A DNA stretch of 64,000 nucleotides, taken from positions 1,576,501-1,640,500 of the forward strand of contig NZ_CP036265.1 of the NCBI RefSeq assembly GCF_007743815.1. The letters run 5' to 3'. The DNA comes from Alienimonas californiensis. GTDB lineage: Bacteria > Planctomycetota > Planctomycetia > Planctomycetales > Planctomycetaceae. The position numbers and the translations under genes were made by a program. The notes below the pieces were generated by a model. It was not told where the DNA came from and ran no database searches. It was given only the letters and a program-made list of their open reading frames with translations. Of the stretch, positions 9,329-18,065 are shown piece by piece (the stretch's first letter is position 1; every line of letters starts with the position of its first letter).

Positions 9329-10909
9329 GTGCCGGCTGGTTCGTCCCCCCGCCCGGTCCCTGCACCCGTGCCGTTCGCACCCGTGCCGCCGCCCTGCGGG
9401 TTCGCCCCGATCCCGGACCCGACGTTCGCAGACCTGACCCTCGGCCCCGGTGCCCTGGCCGCAGGCGCCCTGGCCGACGGGTCGTGGGCGACGGGGATCG
9501 CCCCGCTGTTGGCCGCCGGCGGTCCCGTCGGGGAGCCGGCGCCCGGCTGGGTGATGACCCTGTTCGCCGTCGGCATGCTGCTGACCTACGCCGGCGTGGC
9601 GTTCGACCGCCTGCACAAGACGGTCGCGGCGCTGGGCGGGGCGCTGGTGATGGTGCTGCTCGCGTTGAACATGCAGTGGCTCGGCGAGGAGCCCCTGTTC
9701 GCGGAATACGGCGACCTCTACGAGGTGCTCAGCGGGGAGCTGAACATCTTCGCCGTGATCATCGGCACCGGCATTTTAGTGGACGTGGTCGGCAAAAGCG
9801 GTCTGTTTCACTTCATCTCCATCTGGATCGTGCGGCTGACGCACGGCCGGGCGGGGGCGCTGTGGCTGGCGATCAGTTTATTGACGTTCGCGCTGGTGGC
9901 GGTCCTCACGACCGTCCCGGCGACGTTAATCCTGTGCAGTCTGGTGCTGGTGATCTGCCGCAGCCTCGAATACAGCCCCAGGCCGTACCTGCTGACGGTG
10001 GCGATCTGTGCGAACTCCGGGGCGCTGGCGACGTTCGCCAGCGGGCTGCCGAATATCCTGGTCGGCGCCGAGGTGGGCATTCCCTATGTGCAATTTCTGC
10101 AGGTCAGCCTGCCCTACGCGGTCTTCAGCCTGCTGATCGCGATGGGGGCGCTGCGCTACTTCTTCCGCCACGAAGTGCCGTGGAAGCAGACCGACGAACA
10201 GAAGTCGGCGCTGGACGCGAAGCTGCGGGAGTTCGACCCCTGGTCGCTGGTCGAGAGCCGGTGGGTCATGGTCCGCAGCGCCCTGATTCTCGCCCTGACC
10301 GTGCTGGGCTTCGCCTTCGCCACGACGCTGGGGCTGGGCGTCGATTATGTGGCGATGGCCGGCGGGGTGCTGAGCCTGCTGTTCGCCGGCAAAGGCGTGG
10401 AGGACGCGATCGGCAAGGTGAACCTGACGGTCATCCTGTTCTTCACCGGACTGTTTCTGGTGATCGGCTGCGTGGAGGCGACCGGCGCCCTGGAGTGGCT
10501 GGCCCGGCAGGTCGTCGCTCTCAGCGGCGGCGACCCGAACCTCCTGGTGCCGTTGTTGGCGGCGTTCAGCGCGGTGGCCAGCGCGTTCGTGGATAACATC
10601 CCCGTCGCCGCCACGCTGATCCCCATTGTGGAAAGCGTCGGCGCGGAGCCCGGCACGCCGATCGAACCGCTCTGGTGGACGCTGATTCTCTCCACGAACC
10701 TCGGCGGCAACGCCACGCCGATCGGCAGCATTAGTTGCGTGATCGCGCTCTATACGTTGAAGAAGGAGGCCGGCGTGACGGTCGGCTGGGGGGAGTTCAT
10801 CAAGATCGGCGGCACCGTGATGGTGCTGCAGGTGATCGGCATTATCTTCTATATCCTCGCCCTGCAGCGCCTCGGCTGGATCCCCGACCTGCCGGGCGTG
10901 GTCCAATAG
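9329..10909 (+). CDS. ArsB/NhaD-type ion transporter
   Basis: Inner-membrane permease of the ArsB/NhaD (ion transporter) superfamily. 526 residues from a GTG at 9329; the first 65 or so are proline-rich without similarity, so translation may begin further in. From about residue 70 there are some 11-12 hydrophobic segments. Two diagnostic half-helix motifs are visible: SAFVDNIPVAATLIPIV (about 417-433) and LGGNATPIGS (about 458-467), matching the SA..DN.P and GGN.T.IGS signatures of NhaD Na+/H+ antiporters and ArsB-like pumps. The substrate cannot be read from sequence; Na+/H+ exchange is the most likely, and organic or inorganic anions are possible. No neighbouring gene suggests a specific substrate. 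Confidence 0.8.
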   Translation: MPAGSSPRPVPAPVPFAPVPPPCGFAPIPDPTFADLTLGPGALAAGALADGSWATGIAPLLAAGGPVGEPAPGWVMTLFAVGMLLTYAGVAFDRLHKTVAALGGALVMVLLALNMQWLGEEPLFAEYGDLYEVLSGELNIFAVIIGTGILVDVVGKSGLFHFISIWIVRLTHGRAGALWLAISLLTFALVAVLTTVPATLILCSLVLVICRSLEYSPRPYLLTVAICANSGALATFASGLPNILVGAEVGIPYVQFLQVSLPYAVFSLLIAMGALRYFFRHEVPWKQTDEQKSALDAKLREFDPWSLVESRWVMVRSALILALTVLGFAFATTLGLGVDYVAMAGGVLSLLFAGKGVEDAIGKVNLTVILFFTGLFLVIGCVEATGALEWLARQVVALSGGDPNLLVPLLAAFSAVASAFVDNIPVAATLIPIVESVGAEPGTPIEPLWWTLILSTNLGGNATPIGSISCVIALYTLKKEAGVTVGWGEFIKIGGTVMVLQVIGIIFYILALQRLGWIPDLPGVVQ

Positions 10910-10996
10910 CGCCGGGGGCGGCCGCGAATCGGCTCTCCCGACGACGTGCGGCGGGGTAGTGTGACGCAACCCCCGAGACCCCGCCGCGCCCGGCCG

Positions 10997-11581
10997 ATGC
11001 CCCTCCCACGCCCGCTCGCCGACGTCTTGTGGGCCGTGCAATTTCGGTTCAACAATCGGTTTCGCCGTCGGCTGACAGTGTTGAAATGCGACACGACCGG
11101 CCGGGCGGCGGGGGCCCCGGACGCCGTAGCGGGCGGCGTCACGGTCGTCGGGTACGGCCCGGACGAGGCGTTGCCCGCCGACGTGACGAGCGGCCTCGCG
11201 GGGCGTTTCGGCATGGATTTCCCCGCCGTGCAACGGGCCGAGGCCGCCGAGGGGGCGACGCTGTGGGTCGGCTCGATTCCCGGCGAACACGGCGGCGAAC
11301 CGTTGGGCTTCGCCCGCACCCGGCCGGGGGACCGGGCGCCGGGCTGGCACGAGGCGCTGGGGCCGGACGATCGGCTGGTCTACGCCATGGCCACGCACCG
11401 GGCGGCCCGCGGCCGGGGGATCAGCACGGCGATCCTGCGGGCCGCCCTCGCCGCCGCCCCCCCCGGCGGGGCCGCCTGGGCGGACACGATGGTCTGGAAC
11501 GCCCCCGCGCTGGCCGTGCTGCGCCGCGTGGGCTTCGTCGACCTCTATGAGGCCGACCCGCTGCCGGATCACCCGGATTGA
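10997..11581 (+). CDS. GNAT-family N-acetyltransferase
   Basis: Probable acetyl-CoA-dependent acetyltransferase. ATG 10997 is chosen (194 residues) over a GTG 51 bp upstream that adds only a basic, proline-rich leader. The C-terminal half holds GNAT motif A, LVYAMATHRAARGRGISTAILRAAL (the R/Q-x-x-G-x-G/A loop that binds the acetyl-CoA pyrophosphate appears as RAARGRGIS). This is followed by motif B-like WNAPALAVLRRVGFVDLYE. The N-terminal half is less conserved. The substrate is unknown. It is 87 bp downstream of the transporter and 160 bp upstream of ilvN on the same strand; nothing ties it functionally to either. Confidence 0.75.
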   Translation: MPLPRPLADVLWAVQFRFNNRFRRRLTVLKCDTTGRAAGAPDAVAGGVTVVGYGPDEALPADVTSGLAGRFGMDFPAVQRAEAAEGATLWVGSIPGEHGGEPLGFARTRPGDRAPGWHEALGPDDRLVYAMATHRAARGRGISTAILRAALAAAPPGGAAWADTMVWNAPALAVLRRVGFVDLYEADPLPDHPD

Positions 11582-11741
11582 CGGGAAGTTCCAAGGAACA
11601 AATTTCAACAGACAAAACCCGGAACGGGACCGGGCCGCGGCGAACCTGCCGGGGTTTGCGGGGTCCGGTTGGCTTTCCCCCAGGTCGGCCGACCGGTAGT
11701 CTGCCGCGCCGCTCGATGCCCCCGCTCCCGGTCTGTTCGTT

Positions 11742-12344
11742 ATGCGTCACGTCCTCTCCGCCCTGGTGATGAACCAGCCGGGCGTGCTGGCGCACGTTTC
11801 CGGCATGTTGGCCAGCCGGGCCTTCAACATCGATTCGCTGGCCGTCGGCGCCACGGAGAACCCGCGGTTCTCCCGGATGACCTTCGTCATCCAGGGCGAC
11901 GACCGCGTGCTGGAGCAGGTCCGCAAGCAGCTGGAAAAGCTGGTCAACGTCGTCCGCGTCCTGGATTACCAGAACACGGACATGGTCGACCGCGACCTGA
12001 TGCTGGTGAAGGTCTCCACCGCCGGCGTCGGCCCGAACGGCGAGGAGAACCCCGCCGCCCGCCGGACGGAGATCCGCGAGCTGGTCGACGTCTTCCGCGG
12101 CAAGATCGTGGACCTCTCCCCGGCCCACCTGATGGTCGAACTGAGCGGGCAGGAATCCAAGATCGAGGCCTTTATCGACCTCGTGCGGCCGTTCGGCATT
12201 CTGGAGCTGGTCCGCACCGGCCGCGTGGCCCTGGCCCGGCGGGGCCGGATCACCGAAGGCGTCGAGGACGCCCCGGACGACGCCGACGCCCAGGCCGAAA
12301 AAGCCGCCGAGATTGAAGCCGCCGCCGCGCCGGCCGCGGCGTAA
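11742..12344 (+). CDS. ilvN: Acetolactate synthase small (regulatory) subunit
   Basis: Regulatory subunit of acetohydroxyacid synthase, the first common enzyme of valine, leucine and isoleucine synthesis. It activates the large subunit and confers valine feedback inhibition. 200 residues. An ACT domain at the N-terminus ([34 protein letters not shown]) is followed by TFVIQGDD and [14 protein letters not shown]. The C-terminal domain has [15 protein letters not shown] and [21 protein letters not shown]. The last 30 residues are an Asp/Ala-rich tail. It is followed by ilvC after 101 bp containing a strong hairpin. The large subunit ilvB is not in the window. Confidence 0.95.
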   Translation: MRHVLSALVMNQPGVLAHVSGMLASRAFNIDSLAVGATENPRFSRMTFVIQGDDRVLEQVRKQLEKLVNVVRVLDYQNTDMVDRDLMLVKVSTAGVGPNGEENPAARRTEIRELVDVFRGKIVDLSPAHLMVELSGQESKIEAFIDLVRPFGILELVRTGRVALARRGRITEGVEDAPDDADAQAEKAAEIEAAAAPAAA

Positions 12345-12376
12345 GCCGGTCGCTTCGACAACGCAACAACGCTTCG

Positions 12377-12405
12377 TTAGCCGTCCTCTTCAAGAGGACG
12401 GCTAA
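12377..12405 (+). promoter_or_regulatory. Perfect hairpin between ilvN and ilvC
   Basis: Two 14-base arms, TTAGCCGTCCTCTT (12377-12390) and AAGAGGACGGCTAA (12392-12405), form a perfect inverted repeat. It is followed by TTCCTCTTCACTCC rather than a uniform U-tract. It could act as a partial terminator, an attenuator or an mRNA-stabilising stem that sets the ilvN:ilvC ratio. Confidence 0.6.
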
Positions 12406-12445
12406 TTCCTCTTCACTCCCCCCCACCCCCCGCGAAGCCCCCCCG

Positions 12446-13459
12446 ATGGCCGCGACGATTTATTACGACGACGACGCCGACCTCTCCCTGCTGGAAGGCA
12501 AGACGGTCGCCATCCTCGGTTACGGCTCCCAGGGCCACGCCCAGGCCCAGAACCTCCGCGACAGCGGCGTCAACGTGATCGTCGGGCAGCGGAAGGGCTC
12601 CGCGAACTACGACCTCGCCGTCGAGCACGGCTTCAAGCCGGTCAGCGCCGCCGAGGCCGCCGAGGCCGGCGACCTCGTCAACCTGCTGCTCCCCGACGAG
12701 GTGCAGGGGGACGTGTTTAAGTCCGACGTCGCCGGCAATCTGAAGCCCGGCAACGTGCTGATGTGCTCCCACGGGTTCAACATCCATTTTAATCAGATCG
12801 ACCCGCCCAAGGGCGTCGGCTGCGCCCTGGTCGCCCCCAAGGGCCCCGGCCACCTCGTCCGCAGCGAGTACGAGGCCGGCGGCGGCGTCCCCTGCCTGAT
12901 CGCCCTGCAGGAGAGCGAAGGCACCGACCTGAACGAAGTCCGCGGCCTGGCCCTGGCCTACGCCAAGGGCGTCGGCGGCACCCGCGGCGGCGTCATCGAA
13001 ACCACCTTCGCCGAGGAAACCGAGACCGACCTGTTCGGCGAGCAGGCCGTGCTGTGCGGCGGCGTCAGCGAGTTGGTCAAAGCCGGCTTCGACACGCTGG
13101 TGGAAGCCGGCTATCAGCCGGAGATGGCCTACTTCGAGTGCATGCACGAATTGAAGCTGATCGTCGACCTGCTCTATCAGGGCGGCCTCAGCTACATGCG
13201 GTACAGCATCTCCAACACCGCGGAGTACGGCGATTATAAAACCGGCCCCCGCATCATCACCGACGAGACCCGCGCGGAGATGAAACGCGTCCTCGAGGAC
13301 ATCCAGAGCGGCAAGTTCGCCCGTGACTGGATCCTGGAGAACAAGGCCAACCAGGCCAGCTTCAAGGCCACCCGCCGCCGCGAACGCGAGCACGGCGTCG
13401 AGCAGATCGGCCTGAAGCTCCGCGAAATGATGAGCTGGATCGACGACAAAAAGGTCTGA
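12446..13459 (+). CDS. ilvC: Ketol-acid reductoisomerase (class I, short form)
   Basis: Converts acetolactate or acetohydroxybutyrate to the dihydroxy acids using NADPH and Mg2+, the second common step of branched-chain amino acid synthesis. 337 residues, typical of the short class I enzyme. The N-terminal Rossmann domain has [21 protein letters not shown]. The metal-binding helical domain has [14 protein letters not shown] and [17 protein letters not shown], and SNTAEYGDY and [11 protein letters not shown] follow. A hairpin at 13488-13515 follows the stop and is a likely terminator. It is probably cotranscribed with ilvN. Confidence 0.97.
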   Translation: MAATIYYDDDADLSLLEGKTVAILGYGSQGHAQAQNLRDSGVNVIVGQRKGSANYDLAVEHGFKPVSAAEAAEAGDLVNLLLPDEVQGDVFKSDVAGNLKPGNVLMCSHGFNIHFNQIDPPKGVGCALVAPKGPGHLVRSEYEAGGGVPCLIALQESEGTDLNEVRGLALAYAKGVGGTRGGVIETTFAEETETDLFGEQAVLCGGVSELVKAGFDTLVEAGYQPEMAYFECMHELKLIVDLLYQGGLSYMRYSISNTAEYGDYKTGPRIITDETRAEMKRVLEDIQSGKFARDWILENKANQASFKATRRREREHGVEQIGLKLREMMSWIDDKKV

Positions 13460-13487
13460 GCCCCGGCTTCCCGCCGCGTGAATCCAC

Positions 13488-13515
13488 GATCCGGACGCCT
13501 CAGGCGTCCGGGTCG
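13488..13515 (+). terminator. Hairpin after ilvC
   Basis: Arms CCGGACGCCT and AGGCGTCCGG with a one-base centre, extended by a G/C-rich base, are followed by GTCGTTTGC. It lies 30 bp after the ilvC stop. Confidence 0.6.
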
Positions 13516-13585
13516 TTTGCATTGACGCCGGGCGACTCCGCGGCGGTACACTGGCGTTCACCCCGTTCCCGGAGGAACCGTCGCG

Positions 13586-14308
13586 ATGTCCTCGTCCGTG
13601 CTGACCCCCGCCGCGTCCGGCTCGCGTCCTGCGTGGTGCGGCCGTCGCATCCCGGGCCGGCTGTATTTGACGGAGCCGGACTACTGGAAGTTTCAGGCGA
13701 AGGCGGAGCGGCCGCACGAGTGGAAGTGCGGACTCGGCCTGTTCGACGAGAGCGGTGCGGAACTCGGTGAGGTGCGGCCGGTGAGCGGTTACGACGACGA
13801 CGGGAACCCCGCGATGCCCACGTTCGAGCACAACGAACTGCTAGACACGCTGCTCGACTTGGTCCGGCCGTTTCTGGGGGAGCCGCGGCGTTACGGAAAG
13901 CTGTCGCAGGGCATGGCGGTGCGGGTCGCCCGGTCCCGCGGTGGGCGTCTGCGCTACCCGGACGTCCTTCTCTACCCGGTCCCGCCCCGGTTCGAGCCGC
14001 ACCCCCGAGGCATGCGGCTGGTGTTGGAGAATCCAACCGTGCTGGTCGAAATCCTGTCCGACTCTACCGCGGACGAGGACTTGACCGCGAAGCTCGGTGA
14101 TTACGCCTCGATCCCGTCCGTCACGGATTACCTGATCGTCGCCCAAGACGAGCCGGCCATTCTGCACTACACGCGGCCGGCGGGGTCGGCGCCGGAGGAC
14201 GGGTGGCACGTCACCCGGCACGCGGGGTTGGAGGAGTCCGTCACGCTGACGGAACCCGCCGCGACGCTGACGCTGGCCGAGATTTACGCCCGCGTGCTGT
14301 CCGCCTGA
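13586..14308 (+). CDS. Uma2 family (DUF820) PD-(D/E)XK-fold protein
   Basis: 240 residues. Members of Uma2/DUF820 have a restriction-endonuclease-like fold and are greatly expanded in cyanobacteria and planctomycetes; their biological role is mostly unknown. Visible family landmarks are YWKFQ near the start, GRLRYPDVLLYP with the likely catalytic Asp, LENPTVLVEILSDSTADED (the ...VEVLSxST motif), and KLGDYASIPSVTDYLIV, ending VTLTEPAATLTLAEIYARV. All catalytic positions seem to be present. The segment around residues 20-70 (CGLGLFDESGAELGEV...) is longer than in many members. It is monocistronic between ilvC and an M48 peptidase gene. Confidence 0.8.
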   Translation: MSSSVLTPAASGSRPAWCGRRIPGRLYLTEPDYWKFQAKAERPHEWKCGLGLFDESGAELGEVRPVSGYDDDGNPAMPTFEHNELLDTLLDLVRPFLGEPRRYGKLSQGMAVRVARSRGGRLRYPDVLLYPVPPRFEPHPRGMRLVLENPTVLVEILSDSTADEDLTAKLGDYASIPSVTDYLIVAQDEPAILHYTRPAGSAPEDGWHVTRHAGLEESVTLTEPAATLTLAEIYARVLSA

Positions 14309-14336
14309 CCCTTCGTTTTGCGTTTGGCAGTCCTGT

Positions 14337-16721
14337 ATGGCCCGTCTCCCGCCCCGGACCCCGCCCGCGTTGCCGCCGCGGGTGCGGGGGCGGGCGGGCA
14401 AGCCGGCGGCCGGGCTCCCCGCGGGCCGCAAACCGCCGCGGCCGCGGCCGCGGCCGCCGAAACGGGCGGCGCGGCTCTCCCCCGAGGACGTCGCCGCCGG
14501 GTTCGTGAACCCCGTCCGCACGGTGCGGGCGTCGCTGGGGTATCAGATCGTCGCGCTGTTCGCCGCCGGCGTCGTGCTGTTGATGCCGGTCGTTTATCTG
14601 ACGCTGATCGGGGGCGTCGGCGGGGCGATTTATTATCACTTCATGGAGCACACGGCGCTGCTGGAGCTGGGCCGCGGGCGGGGGCGAGTCCTCGCGGCGC
14701 TGCTCTATCTGGCCCCGGGGGTCGCCGGGGGAGCGGTGATCCTGGCGCTGCTCAAACCGCTGGCGGCGCCGGAGGGCGGACGCAGTCAGTGGCGCGTGCT
14801 GCACCGCCAAACGCAGCCGACGCTGTTCGCATTAATTGATCGGGTGTGCGACGCGGTGTCCGCCCCGCGGCCGGATCAGGTGCGGGTCGACGCGCAGGCG
14901 AATATGTCCGCGGGTTATCAGGGCGGATTTCTGGGGCTGTTCGGGGGGAAGTTCGTGCTGACGATCGGCGTGCCCTTCGCCGCGGGGCTGTCGGCGGCGG
15001 GGTTCGCGGGCATTCTGGCCCACGAGTTCGGCCACTTCGCCCAGCGGGGCGGGCGGGGGCTGACCGGGGCGGCGCTGGCCGTGCAGGGCTGGCTCGCCCG
15101 TATGGTCTATCAACGCGACCGGGTGGACGAATGGATCGCGGAGGGCTCTGCGGAGCTCAGCGGATTCTCCCCGCTGTTCTGGCTGTGCGGGGCGTCCGTC
15201 TGGGTCGTGCGGCGGATCTTAATTGTGCTGCTCTATCTGAGCGAAGCGGCGCTGTCGGCGCTGTCCCGGCAGATGGAGTTCGACGCGGACCGTTATAAAG
15301 TGCGGCTGTGCGGCCCCGACGCCTTCGCCGACGCCTCCCGCCGGGCCACGGAGCTGGTCATCGGCCACGACGGGGCGATGCGCGAGTTGGTGCCCGCGCT
15401 GCTGGGCGGCTCCCCGCCGGAGGACCTGCCGGCCCTGTGCGTGCACCACGCCCCCCGCCTGAGCGAGGACGAGGCGCTGGAGTGGGAACGCGACATGCGC
15501 TCCCAGGCCGGCTTCTGGCAGCGGCTCTTCAGTTCGCACCCCCCGACCGCCCGCCGCCTCGCCGCCGCCCGCCGCGAGGGGGAACGGCTGGCCGCCAACG
15601 GCGGGCACGCACTCAATTTGAACGGCTCGGCGACGGACCTGTTCGGTGACTTTCCCGCCCTCTGCCGGGACGTCACGCTGGACCTCTATATGCAGATGCT
15701 GGGCGAACGGCCGGACCCGAACGACCTCGCCCCGGTCCGTTCGCTGCCCCCGAACCCGCACAGCCCCCGGGGCAAGCAGGCCGAGGCCGGGCCGACCACG
15801 GCATCGCAGAACGGCCGCGCCGGCGCAACCAAACGGCGCCGCGGCCGGACAGCCGACCCGGCGGAGGAGCCGGAGGCGCCCGAGGAACGCCCCGCCCGCC
15901 TGCTGCCCTACGAACGGCCCTACCTTGAACCGCCCGAGGACCGCACCGCCCATCAGGCTCGGCTGGCGGTCCGGCGGCAGGACGCGGCGGAGGACGCCGC
16001 CCTGCTGCAAACCGCGATCGCCCGGATGGACAAACTGACCCGGCGGCGGATGAAAGCCTTCGGCCGCGTCGCCGAGTTGGATTTCATCCCCGCCGCCCGC
16101 CGGGGGGCCGGCGACGACCGGCTGATCCTGGAGGCCAAGCTGCAGAAGCTCGAACGCGCCCGGGCCGACACGGAGCGAGAGGTGATCGAACTCGAACGCG
16201 CCCCGGCGGACGTCCGCCTGCTGTCCCTCGACCTGTTCGCCGCGCCCGGCGTAGCCGACAAACTGCCCGGCTACGTGTCGGCCGGCATTGACGAATTGTT
16301 GGCGTTCAATCACGCCGTGCGGGAGGCCCGGCCGGCGATCCGGGCGACGCAGGACGCGGCGGTGCGGCTGACCGCGGCGCTCCAGGCGATCCAGGACGCC
16401 GGCTCCGCCGTCGGCCTGCAACGGGAGGCGGAGGCCCGGCTGAACGCCCTGGCGGAGGAGTTGGCGACGTTGAACCGCAAGTTGCTGGGCCTGCCGGACC
16501 CCTTCCGAGCGCCGTTGGAGGTCACGCAGAAGCCGGACGCCGCCGCCCGGCCGTTCTCCGCCCGCCTGACGACCGCGACGGCGGAGGACGGCCCGGTCCT
16601 GCTGCTCTCGGCGGTCGCCCGCAGCCTGCGGGAGCTGTCCGCCGCCGCCGACCACGCCGAGCGCGTCCTCGCCGCCCGCGCCGACTGGATCGCCGCCCGC
16701 CTCAAGCTGGGCGCGGGATGA
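14337..16721 (+). CDS. Large membrane-bound M48-family zinc metallopeptidase
   Basis: 794 residues. The N-terminal 45 are basic and proline-rich. Two hydrophobic segments follow (about 65-95 and 115-140). The zinc motif HEFGH is at 229-233 (GILAHEFGHFAQRG), and a second pair of hydrophobic stretches lies around 280-310. The third zinc ligand is probably Glu314 in MEFDADRYKVRLCG. The catalytic half thus resembles HtpX/Ste24-type M48 enzymes with the active site at the membrane. The C-terminal half (about 460-794) is charged, with an Arg/Glu-rich linker and helical stretches, and shows no family I recognise. Likely role: membrane protein quality control or processing; the substrate is unknown. 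Confidence 0.82.
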   Translation: MARLPPRTPPALPPRVRGRAGKPAAGLPAGRKPPRPRPRPPKRAARLSPEDVAAGFVNPVRTVRASLGYQIVALFAAGVVLLMPVVYLTLIGGVGGAIYYHFMEHTALLELGRGRGRVLAALLYLAPGVAGGAVILALLKPLAAPEGGRSQWRVLHRQTQPTLFALIDRVCDAVSAPRPDQVRVDAQANMSAGYQGGFLGLFGGKFVLTIGVPFAAGLSAAGFAGILAHEFGHFAQRGGRGLTGAALAVQGWLARMVYQRDRVDEWIAEGSAELSGFSPLFWLCGASVWVVRRILIVLLYLSEAALSALSRQMEFDADRYKVRLCGPDAFADASRRATELVIGHDGAMRELVPALLGGSPPEDLPALCVHHAPRLSEDEALEWERDMRSQAGFWQRLFSSHPPTARRLAAARREGERLAANGGHALNLNGSATDLFGDFPALCRDVTLDLYMQMLGERPDPNDLAPVRSLPPNPHSPRGKQAEAGPTTASQNGRAGATKRRRGRTADPAEEPEAPEERPARLLPYERPYLEPPEDRTAHQARLAVRRQDAAEDAALLQTAIARMDKLTRRRMKAFGRVAELDFIPAARRGAGDDRLILEAKLQKLERARADTEREVIELERAPADVRLLSLDLFAAPGVADKLPGYVSAGIDELLAFNHAVREARPAIRATQDAAVRLTAALQAIQDAGSAVGLQREAEARLNALAEELATLNRKLLGLPDPFRAPLEVTQKPDAAARPFSARLTTATAEDGPVLLLSAVARSLRELSAAADHAERVLAARADWIAARLKLGAG

Positions 16722-16809
16722 GCGGCGGGGCGAACCCGCCGGGGTGAACCGGGCCGGCGGCGGTCGGTAAGATGTCGGTCGGCCCCGCCTCCCCACGCAG
16801 TTCGCCCCC

Positions 16810-18024
16810 GTGTCGCTCCCCGTTCTCCCCGCCGCACACACTCCCGAGGACGGGGCCGACCTCAAGCAGCTCCCCCGCAACCCCACGCGGGCGGTGCGGG
16901 TGGGGTCGGTGATCGTCGGCGACGGCAACCCGATCGCCGTCCAGAGCATGACGGCCACCAAAACGCCGGACGTCGACGCCACCTTCGCCCAGGTCCGCCA
17001 CCTGCAGGAGGCCGGCGCCGATATCATCCGGGTCGCCGTCGACTCCAAAAAAGACGCCGAGGGCCTGCGGGCGCTCTCCGACCGCCTCAACGAAAACGGC
17101 ACGCCGGCGAACCTGTCGGTCGATTTGCAGGAGAACTATCGCCTGGCGGAGGTCGTCGCCCCGTTCGTCGCCAAGCTGCGCTATAACCCCGGGCACCTCT
17201 ATCACCACGAGCGCGAGAAGCCGTGGACGGAGAAGGTGAAATACCTCGCCGGGATCGCCGCGGAGCACGACTGCGCCATCCGCGTCGGCGTGAACTGCGG
17301 CAGCGTCGACCCGGCCAAGGCGGAGAAATACGAGAAGGGCGACGACCTCTCGCCCATGTTGGAAAGCGCGTTCGACCACTGCGCCTTCCTCGATTCGATC
17401 GGCTTTGAACGGTTCGTCGTCAGCCTGAAGGACAGCGACCCGAAGGCCGTCATCGAGGTGAACCGCCGGTTCGCGGCGGAGCGGCCGGACGTGCCGCTGC
17501 ACCTCGGCGTGACGGAGGCCGGCATGCCGCCGGAGGGGGTGATTAAAACCCGCATCGCCTTCGAGCAGTTAATCAGCCGCGGCATCGGCGACACGATCCG
17601 CGTGTCGCTCACCGTGCCCAACGACCGCAAGGGCGAGGAGATCGCCGCCGGCCGGGGGATTCTGGACGACATCAAGCACGGCCGCGTCCGCAGCGTGGTG
17701 GCGTTCGACACGAACGGGCTGAATATTATCAGTTGCCCGAGTTGCAGCCGGGTGGAGAACGAGGCCTTCGTGGACCTCGCCGCCGCGGTGAAGGAGATGA
17801 CGCAGTACGCCAAGGCGCACGCGGTGACGATCGCCGTGATGGGCTGCCGCGTGAACGGCCCCGGCGAAACCGACGACGCCGATTTAGGCCTGTGGTGCGC
17901 CCCGAATTTCGTGAACCTCAAAAAGGGCGAGGAGCACCTCGGCCGCTACCCGTACGACGAAATCCTGCCGAAGCTCAAGGCGGAGCTGGACGCGGTGATT
18001 GCGGCGAGCAAAGGAAAGGCCTAG
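16810..18024 (+). CDS. ispG: 4-hydroxy-3-methylbut-2-enyl diphosphate synthase (GcpE)
   Basis: Iron-sulfur enzyme of the MEP isoprenoid pathway, converting MEcPP to HMBPP. 404 residues from GTG 16810. N-terminal TIM-barrel motifs are [18 protein letters not shown] and [11 protein letters not shown]. The 4Fe-4S cysteines are Cys309 and Cys312 (ISCPSCSR) and Cys346 ([10 protein letters not shown]), with the adjacent glutamate as the fourth ligand. This is the short bacterial form without the inserted middle domain found in plants and some bacteria. It is 88 bp after the M48 gene and 41 bp before the unrelated low-GC ATPase gene. Confidence 0.96.
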   Translation: MSLPVLPAAHTPEDGADLKQLPRNPTRAVRVGSVIVGDGNPIAVQSMTATKTPDVDATFAQVRHLQEAGADIIRVAVDSKKDAEGLRALSDRLNENGTPANLSVDLQENYRLAEVVAPFVAKLRYNPGHLYHHEREKPWTEKVKYLAGIAAEHDCAIRVGVNCGSVDPAKAEKYEKGDDLSPMLESAFDHCAFLDSIGFERFVVSLKDSDPKAVIEVNRRFAAERPDVPLHLGVTEAGMPPEGVIKTRIAFEQLISRGIGDTIRVSLTVPNDRKGEEIAAGRGILDDIKHGRVRSVVAFDTNGLNIISCPSCSRVENEAFVDLAAAVKEMTQYAKAHAVTIAVMGCRVNGPGETDDADLGLWCAPNFVNLKKGEEHLGRYPYDEILPKLKAELDAVIAASKGKA

Positions 18025-18065
18025 AGGTTAGTTGTGTCTACACGTCAGATAAGGAGTAGGGCAGC

